From positions 1 to 9,651 of the forward strand of contig CBDFKY010000021.1 of assembly GCA_965248995.1 (NCBI GenBank): a stretch of 9,651 bases of DNA, given 5' to 3'. The stretch comes from CBDFKY01 sp965248995. GTDB taxonomy: Bacteria; Pseudomonadota; Alphaproteobacteria; Rickettsiales; UBA998. The notes beneath the pieces were generated by a model. It was not told the origin of the DNA and made no database searches. It worked only from the letters and a program-made list of their open reading frames with translations. A program made the position numbers and the translations under genes. Of the stretch, positions 5,547-9,651 are shown one piece after another. The first letter of the stretch is position 1. Each line of letters begins with the position of its first letter.

Positions 5547-6050
5547 TTAAACGATGCCGCCCACACCCTTGGCGGAAGGTGCAGGTACTGGGGTCGGACC
5601 GGGTGCAGGATGCGCATCGTTGCCATGCGTAATGCCATCAACTTTTTTAATGCCCGCCACCAGTTCGCCGAACGAAACAGTATTGCTGGCAATTTGAGGC
5701 GCGTTTATTTCTTTTGGCAACTCACCGCTCAATTTTCCTTCAATGGGTTTTTTATAAGGTTCATACCCATGATCATGCATTTTTTTTTCGTATTCTTCCC
5801 GGGTGGCCGATCCAATCGCCGCTTTATGTCTGAATTCCGCCTCATTCAATTCATTGTTTAACGCAGAAATTGCTTCTCTGCGTGCTTCAGGTGTAACCGT
5901 CATGTCCACTTTTGCCATACCGATACTGGTCAGCACCGCGGCTTTGTCCAATACAGCCTGAGTATCAATAAATTCTCGGTCCAGTTTCCAAGGTACGGGT
6001 AAATGTGCACCATCAGCAATTAATTGAGTATTGTTTTGTATTTCGACCAT
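5547..6050 (-). CDS. Hypothetical protein with proline-rich C-terminus
   Basis: I do not recognise this 167-residue protein. It has no signal peptide or membrane segment. Residues 24-95 look helical and charged (PEARREAISALNNELNEAEF at 54-73, REEYEKKMHDHGYEPYKKP at 84-102). Residues 120-140 contain VSFGELVAGIKKVDGI. The C-terminus is a low-complexity Pro/Ala stretch (HPAPGPTPVPAPSAKGVGG, 147-165), probably disordered and perhaps exposed. Codon use looks more AT-rich than in the flanking tat and kinase genes, and it sits behind an AT-rich spacer with its own promoter, which could mean later acquisition. ATG 6050 is the first start and has no strong Shine-Dalgarno. It converges on the histidine kinase gene with 13 nt between stops. 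Confidence 0.75.
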   Translation of the reverse strand: MVEIQNNTQLIADGAHLPVPWKLDREFIDTQAVLDKAAVLTSIGMAKVDMTVTPEARREAISALNNELNEAEFRHKAAIGSATREEYEKKMHDHGYEPYKKPIEGKLSGELPKEINAPQIASNTVSFGELVAGIKKVDGITHGNDAHPAPGPTPVPAPSAKGVGGIV

Positions 6051-6082
6051 ATTTGACTCGTCGGCTGGTTCGGTTATTTTAA

Positions 6083-6171
6083 ATTAATTAATAATAATTA
6101 TATATTAATACAAATTTAAACTCAACATTTAAAAGTCACTATAGATAACAATCGTTATTTATTAATTAATA
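6083..6171. repeat. Pair of 11-bp AT repeats flanking a promoter
   Basis: ATTAATTAATA occurs at 6083-6093 and 6161-6171, each with the palindrome ATTAATTAAT. The copies flank the promoter at 6097-6125, and the second overlaps the tatC stop codon. They may be binding sites for an AT-preferring protein, or chance in a very AT-rich stretch. A weak hairpin, ATAAC/GTTAT (6145-6158), lies between them. Confidence 0.4.
6097..6125 (-). promoter_or_regulatory. Near-consensus sigma-70 promoter of the 167-residue protein gene
   Basis: On the minus strand TTGAGT (6125-6120, four of six) is followed after exactly 17 bp by a perfect TATAAT (6102-6097). The surrounding DNA is strongly AT-rich. RNA would start near 6090, giving an untranslated leader of about 40 nt before ATG 6050. 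This is the best promoter in the window. Confidence 0.65.
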
Positions 6172-6959
6172 CGTGATGCTTCCACCCTTCTTCCTGCAAT
6201 AATCGCAATTTCATAAAGACCATAGAGCGGAATGAACAGACCGATCTGGGAAAACACGTCGGGCGGGGTGAGGAGTGCCGCGATGATCAGCAGGATCACG
6301 ATAGCATAGCGCCGGCCTTTGGTGAGTTGTGCGGTGGAGATGAGGCCTGCACGGATCAGCAGCACCAGAGCGAGCGGTAACTGGAAAGCGATGCCGAACG
6401 CCAGCACCATTGACGTCACCAGTGCGAGATATTCGCTGAGGCGGGTTTCCAGTTCGATCGGCAGGCCATACCCGGCACTCGTGGTAGGTAGTTCGAAGCC
6501 TACGAAAAACTTCCATGCGAGGGGGAAAATATAGAAATAGGCGAGCGCCGCCCCCGTGTAGAATAATATCGGTGCGGCGGCCAGAAAGGGAATGACGGCG
6601 CGGCGTTCGGTGCGGTACAGCCCCGGCGCGATGAACCGGTAAAGCTGCGTGACGATAATGGGAAACGCCGCCAGGAATCCCACGAACAGCGACAGCTTGA
6701 CGTACGTGACGAACGCTTCCGGCAGGCCGGTGAAAATCAGGCGGCGATGTTCGGTACGGGGAAACGCGTCGGCCAGCGGTTCGGTGAGGAATGACAGGAT
6801 CGGCTGGATGAACCAGTAGCCGATACCGCTGCATACCAGCCATGCCAGAATACTGAGAAACAGCCGCGTCCTCAGTTCACGCAGATGCCCGAGAATGCTC
6901 TCCGTGCGCTCCGAAGCGGTCTGGTAGGGCGGCTCAGGAGGGGGGAGGATCAGCGACAT
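6162..6959 (-). CDS. tatC: Sec-independent (Tat) translocase subunit TatC
   Basis: TatC is the multispanning inner-membrane receptor that, with TatB, recognises twin-arginine signal peptides. The 265-residue product has the expected six hydrophobic segments. Conserved TatC features are in order: GHLRELRTRL (24-33) before the first helix, P53 after it, FVTYVKLSLFVG (83-94), FIAPGLYRTERR (109-120, whose E118 corresponds to the functionally important E103 of E. coli TatC), FGIAFQLP (188-195) and TPPDVFSQ (231-238) with IPLYGLYEI (243-251). A 20-residue Pro-rich N-terminal tail precedes the core. Its start overlaps tatB by 26 nt, which implies coupled translation; no separate Shine-Dalgarno is evident. 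The gene ends in the AT-rich spacer with no strong terminator, so some readthrough into the next gene is possible. Confidence 0.97.
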   Translation of the reverse strand: MSLILPPPEPPYQTASERTESILGHLRELRTRLFLSILAWLVCSGIGYWFIQPILSFLTEPLADAFPRTEHRRLIFTGLPEAFVTYVKLSLFVGFLAAFPIIVTQLYRFIAPGLYRTERRAVIPFLAAAPILFYTGAALAYFYIFPLAWKFFVGFELPTTSAGYGLPIELETRLSEYLALVTSMVLAFGIAFQLPLALVLLIRAGLISTAQLTKGRRYAIVILLIIAALLTPPDVFSQIGLFIPLYGLYEIAIIAGRRVEASRIN

Positions 6960-7356
6960 GCACAGAATCGTTTACAGGAAATATGAGTGCAGGAACGGGC
7001 GCCTGCTCCGTTGCCGCCGTATGCTGCCGGTGAAATGCTTCAAGAGATGGTTCCGCCGGCAACGGCGGGCTGATCGGCGCTGTTGCGGATGAGGTTGCGG
7101 TTTTCGGCAGCGCTTCCATCAGGCCGAACGATTCGTAGAGTTTGCCGTCCTCTCCTTTGATAAAACGGGAAGCGGCACGCATGTCTTCCATGTCCAGCAT
7201 CTCGTCGACCTGTTGACGCAATGCGTCGGACGTTTCGCGGATACTGCGGATCATGCCGCGAAGATACCGCAATACCACGGGAAATTCCTTCGGGCCCAGC
7301 ACCAGCAGCCCGACCACCGCTACCAGCAGCAATTCACCGAAAGAAAAATCGAACAT
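6934..7356 (-). CDS. tatB: Tat translocase subunit TatB
   Basis: TatB forms the signal-peptide-binding complex with TatC in the inner membrane. The 140-residue product has the TatB N-terminus MFDFSFGELLLV: E8 in the membrane helix (about 5-20), the GP hinge at 21-22 and an amphipathic helix from 25 (FPVVLRYLRGMIRSIRETSDALRQ). E8 and the MFDxxFxELLL start favour TatB over TatA. After residue 85 the protein becomes a variable Pro/Ala-rich tail, probably disordered, as in many alphaproteobacterial TatB proteins. It overlaps tatC by 26 nt and lies 18 nt downstream of a small unknown gene. No tatA is present next to it, so TatA must be encoded elsewhere or TatB may serve both roles. Confidence 0.93.
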   Translation of the reverse strand: MFDFSFGELLLVAVVGLLVLGPKEFPVVLRYLRGMIRSIRETSDALRQQVDEMLDMEDMRAASRFIKGEDGKLYESFGLMEALPKTATSSATAPISPPLPAEPSLEAFHRQHTAATEQAPVPALIFPVNDSVHVADPPPS

Positions 7357-7374
7357 GATGACTGATGAAAACGG

Positions 7375-7596
7375 TTATGCCGGTTCGGACGTGTTCTGCT
7401 TGATGAGCTGCAGGGCGTTTTCCTGTTCAAGCTGTTTTTTCCGCTTGGCCGCACGTTCCGCCGCCTGCGTTTCAACGGTGACTTCTGTAGGGTGCAGCAA
7501 TTTCGATGCATCCGCTTCCTGTCCCCCGGAAATATGCAGATCGCCCAGTGCGTCTTTTACGTGGGGTAGCAGGTCGGATAATTCTTTCTCATGCAT
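7375..7596 (-). CDS. 73-residue protein of unknown function between bolA and tatB
   Basis: I do not recognise a family. The product is hydrophilic and mostly helical, with no signal peptide, membrane segment or cysteine. The N-terminal part (MHEKELSDLLPHVKDALGDLHI) is acidic to neutral. Residues 43-67 (TQAAERAAKRKKQLEQENALQLIKQ) are highly charged and could form a short coiled coil. The start at 7596 is backed by TTTGGAG (7610-7604) at a spacing of 7 nt, which argues for a translated gene despite its small size. It lies 24 nt after the BolA-family gene and 18 nt before tatB in one run of minus-strand genes, so co-transcription is likely. In many alphaproteobacteria the gene after bolA encodes monothiol glutaredoxin Grx4; this protein is not a glutaredoxin. 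Confidence 0.72.
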   Translation of the reverse strand: MHEKELSDLLPHVKDALGDLHISGGQEADASKLLHPTEVTVETQAAERAAKRKKQLEQENALQLIKQNTSEPA

Positions 7597-7620
7597 GGGT
7601 TTTCTCCAAATGATTGCAGG

Positions 7621-7863
7621 TCAGGCATCCGGCGCCACTTTCGTGATGACGCTCAGCGCATGAAGTGTCGTACCCATATCGGTACCTAGAGCGTCATACA
7701 CCATTTTATGCTGCTTGACACGTGACAATCCCGTGAATGCGGGCGAGATTACCGTCACCTGCCAGTGGTCGTTATCCCCAGCGAGATCCAGCAGGGTCAC
7801 CGTGGCGTCCGGCAGGGCGGCCTGTATGCGAGCTTTGATATCGGCGGCGAGCAGGGGCATCAT
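7621..7863 (-). CDS. BolA-family protein
   Basis: BolA-family proteins are small cytoplasmic proteins that bind [2Fe-2S] clusters together with monothiol glutaredoxins and affect redox and morphology responses. The 80-residue product shows the fold's key pattern: DNDHWQVTVISPAF (30-43, His33 in the ligand-loop position), FTGLSRVKQHKMVYDAL (43-59, with the conserved RVxxH and VY) and the C-terminal HALSV (68-72) with His68. Length is typical. Whether it is closer to BolA or IbaG cannot be decided here. There are two adjacent ATGs, at 7863 and 7860; AAGGAG (7871-7866), overlapping the purL stop codon, is only 2 nt from the first and 5 nt from the second, so 7860 may be the real start. It is translationally linked to purL. 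Confidence 0.92.
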   Translation of the reverse strand: MMPLLAADIKARIQAALPDATVTLLDLAGDNDHWQVTVISPAFTGLSRVKQHKMVYDALGTDMGTTLHALSVITKVAPDA

Positions 7864-7865
7864 CT

Positions 7866-7871
7866 CTCCTT
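7866..7871 (-). promoter_or_regulatory. bolA Shine-Dalgarno sequence overlapping the purL stop
   Basis: On the minus strand AAGGAG shares two bases with the purL TAA (7872-7870). Its spacing favours the second of the two tandem ATG codons (7860) as the BolA start and suggests that ribosomes finishing purL re-initiate on bolA. Confidence 0.75.
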
Positions 7872-9651
7872 AACTGTTCATGAAGTGTGGAAACCAGTTC
7901 TCATGCGCGGTACGCAGCGCTGCGATGGGGTGCAGAAGTTTTCCGTTCAGCTCCAGCCGGTCACCTCCCGTTTTACCGATAGCGACACACGGTACGTTCG
8001 CATCCGCCGCGCTGTCCTTCAGATGTTTCACCTGTTCGGACGCCACTTCCACTACATACCGCGCCTGATCTTCACCAAACAGCGCGCCCATACCGAAGTT
8101 TTCCAGCTCCAACAACGCGCCCAGATTCCCCGCCATACACATTTCCGCCACCGCCACCAGCAGGCCTCCATCAGAAATATCATGACACGCCAGTATCTTG
8201 CGCTCCTGAATCCAGGAGTGCACAAGGTTTCCATGACGCTTTTCCGTCTCCAGATCAACCATAGGCGGCGCTCCTTCCTTTCGGCCTTCGACGGTTTCCA
8301 GATAAGCGGACGCTCCCAGATGGCCATGCCCTTCACCGATCAGTAAAAGTGTGTTGCCCATGCCTTTCAAGGCAAGAGTCATGTGCCTGGTCACGTCTTT
8401 CAGCAATCCGATCCCGCCAATCGCCGGGGTAGGCAGAATACCTTTGCCGTTGGTTTCATTGTACAGGGAGACATTCCCGGAGACGATCGGGAAATCCAGT
8501 GCCCGGCACGCTTCCGCCATACCTTGCAATGCCCCCACGATCTGGCCCATGATTTCCGGTTTTTCGGGATTGCCGAAATTGAGGCAGTTGGTGATGGCGA
8601 GCGGGCTGGCGCCGCTCGCTACCAGGTTGCGCCAGCATTCGGCCACCGCCTGTTTGCCGCCCTCAAACGGGTCGGCCATGCAGTAGCGCGGGGTGCAGTC
8701 GGTCGAGATGGCGATGGCCTTGGTTGTGCCGTGCACCCGCACCACGGCGGCGTCGCTGCCGGGTTTGACGACCGTATCGTTCATCACCTGATGGTCGTAC
8801 TGCTCCCAGATCCAGCGTTTGGAGCAAAGATTCGGCGAACCGATCAGCAGGGTGAGCGCATCGCTCACTGAAATGCTTTTCTCCGGCTGCACGTCCGCCG
8901 CTTCACGTTTTTGCAGGAGGTACGGGCGATCCAGCACCGGCGACGCCGTCGAAATCGGCGCGATCGGCAGGTCCGCCACCTGTTCTCCCTTCCAGTTGAG
9001 GACCAGACGGCCCGTATCGGTCAGCGTGCCGATCGTCGCCACGTCCAGTTCCCATTTGCGGAAGATGGTATGCGCCAGTTCCTCGCGTTCCGGCTTGATG
9101 ACCATCAGCATACGCTCCTGACTTTCGGAGAGCATGATTTCATACGGCGTCATGCCGCGCTCGCGCTGCGGTACGGTATCCAGATTCAGTTCGATGCCGA
9201 GTCCGCCTTTACCGGCCATTTCCAGCGATGAGCAGGTCAGTCCCGCTGCGCCCATATCCTGAATGGCGATGATGGCGTCCGTCTGCATCAGCTCCAGGCA
9301 GGCTTCGATCAGCAGTTTCTCGGTAAACGGATCGCCCACCTGCACGGTCGGGCGCTTCTCAGTGGACGCGTCGTCGAACTCCGCCGACGCCATCGTCGCG
9401 CCGTGAATGCCGTCCCGGCCGGTTTTCGCACCGACATACACTACCGGATTGCCGAGACCTGCCGCCGCGGCGTAGAAGATCTTATCCTGATCCGCCAGCC
9501 CCACCGCCATGGCGTTGACGAGGATGTTGCCGTTGTAGCTTTCGTCGAAATTGCATTCCCCCCCGACGGTCGGCACGCCGACACAGTTGCCGTACCCCCC
9601 GATGCCGCTGACCACGCCCGAGACCAGATGCCGCGTGCGGGGATGCGCGGG
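7870..9651 (-). CDS. purL: Phosphoribosylformylglycinamidine synthase subunit PurL (5' end outside window)
   Basis: PurL is the ATP-dependent synthetase subunit that converts FGAR to FGAM in de novo purine synthesis, working with PurQ (glutaminase) and PurS. The window holds the last 593 residues of what is normally about 730-750; the frame is open through position 9651, starting HPRTRHLVSGVVSGIGGYGN. Typical blocks follow: NGNILVNAMAVG (about 40-51 of the fragment), GRDGIHGATMAS (78-89), IQDMGAAGLTCSS (130-142), SPLAITNCLNFGNPEKPE (about 349-366), IVSGNVSLYNET (389-400), PAIGGIGL (409-416) and HDISDGGL (490-497). There is no fused glutaminase domain at the C-terminus, so this is the short PurL form. 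It is followed by the BolA-family gene with an overlapping Shine-Dalgarno. Its promoter lies outside the window. Confidence 0.97.
   Translation of the reverse strand, partial: PAHPRTRHLVSGVVSGIGGYGNCVGVPTVGGECNFDESYNGNILVNAMAVGLADQDKIFYAAAAGLGNPVVYVGAKTGRDGIHGATMASAEFDDASTEKRPTVQVGDPFTEKLLIEACLELMQTDAIIAIQDMGAAGLTCSSLEMAGKGGLGIELNLDTVPQRERGMTPYEIMLSESQERMLMVIKPEREELAHTIFRKWELDVATIGTLTDTGRLVLNWKGEQVADLPIAPISTASPVLDRPYLLQKREAADVQPEKSISVSDALTLLIGSPNLCSKRWIWEQYDHQVMNDTVVKPGSDAAVVRVHGTTKAIAISTDCTPRYCMADPFEGGKQAVAECWRNLVASGASPLAITNCLNFGNPEKPEIMGQIVGALQGMAEACRALDFPIVSGNVSLYNETNGKGILPTPAIGGIGLLKDVTRHMTLALKGMGNTLLLIGEGHGHLGASAYLETVEGRKEGAPPMVDLETEKRHGNLVHSWIQERKILACHDISDGGLLVAVAEMCMAGNLGALLELENFGMGALFGEDQARYVVEVASEQVKHLKDSAADANVPCVAIGKTGGDRLELNGKLLHPIAALRTAHENWFPHFMNS

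Noticed and set aside
5533..5548. Weak hairpin AGAAGC/GCTTTT as terminator of the histidine kinase gene
   Set aside because: It is only 6 bp with a G-U pair, is AT-rich and has a short T-run partly inside the stem; too weak to call.
6145..6158. ATAAC/GTTAT hairpin after tatC as a terminator
   Set aside because: A 5-bp AT-rich stem with no following T-run is unlikely to stop transcription.
6083..6171. Target-site duplication of a mobile element
   Set aside because: The two 11-bp AT repeats enclose only 67 bp holding a promoter, with no transposase or terminal inverted repeats, and AT-rich DNA makes such repeats likely by chance.

Overview
The window looks like chromosomal housekeeping DNA from a proteobacterium, most probably an alphaproteobacterium. 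The evidence is the S2 and EF-Ts sequences, the purL-bolA adjacency that is common in that class, the PhoB/OmpR-type two-component pair and the TatB/TatC genes. GC content appears moderate to high in most genes, with one clearly AT-rich stretch at about 6051-6170. I cannot name a genus from the sequence alone. No rRNA, tRNA, CRISPR array, insertion sequence, phage gene or plasmid gene is visible.

Layout. Positions 1-1117 (minus) hold the 5' part of tsf and all of rpsB, the classic translation operon. It is preceded at 1134-1210 by a leader that can fold into a pseudoknot ending just before the rpsB ribosome binding site. Positions 1284-1706 (plus) encode a UPF0260/YcgN-like CxxCxxCC protein, possibly on a leaderless mRNA. 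Positions 1715-2856 (minus) hold three small genes: a charged protein of unknown function with an apparent TTG start, a DUF1294 membrane protein, and an NTF2/SnoaL-like protein with the HHSS-x-LP ending. An intergenic stretch (2857-3083) is rich in inverted repeats. It precedes a small exported Ser/Thr-rich protein (3084-3398, plus), which is closed by a strong terminator. That terminator overlaps a plausible promoter for a response regulator/histidine kinase pair (3484-5533, plus, overlapping genes).

From 5547 to the right edge everything is on the minus strand. Read in the direction of transcription, the order is purL (5' end outside the window), a BolA-family gene, a 73-residue protein of unknown function, tatB, tatC, then an AT-rich spacer with a near-consensus promoter driving a separate 167-residue protein of unknown function. 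The purL-to-tatC genes are tightly spaced or overlapping and are probably co-transcribed. They join purine synthesis, an Fe-S/redox-linked BolA protein and two of the three Tat translocase components. No tatA and no monothiol glutaredoxin gene lies in the window.

I found no unmistakable new system. The best leads are the rpsB leader pseudoknot, the unknown small protein between bolA and tatB, the promoter-terminator overlap before the two-component genes, the AT-rich promoter island, and the odd 5' end of the charged small protein at 1715-2008.
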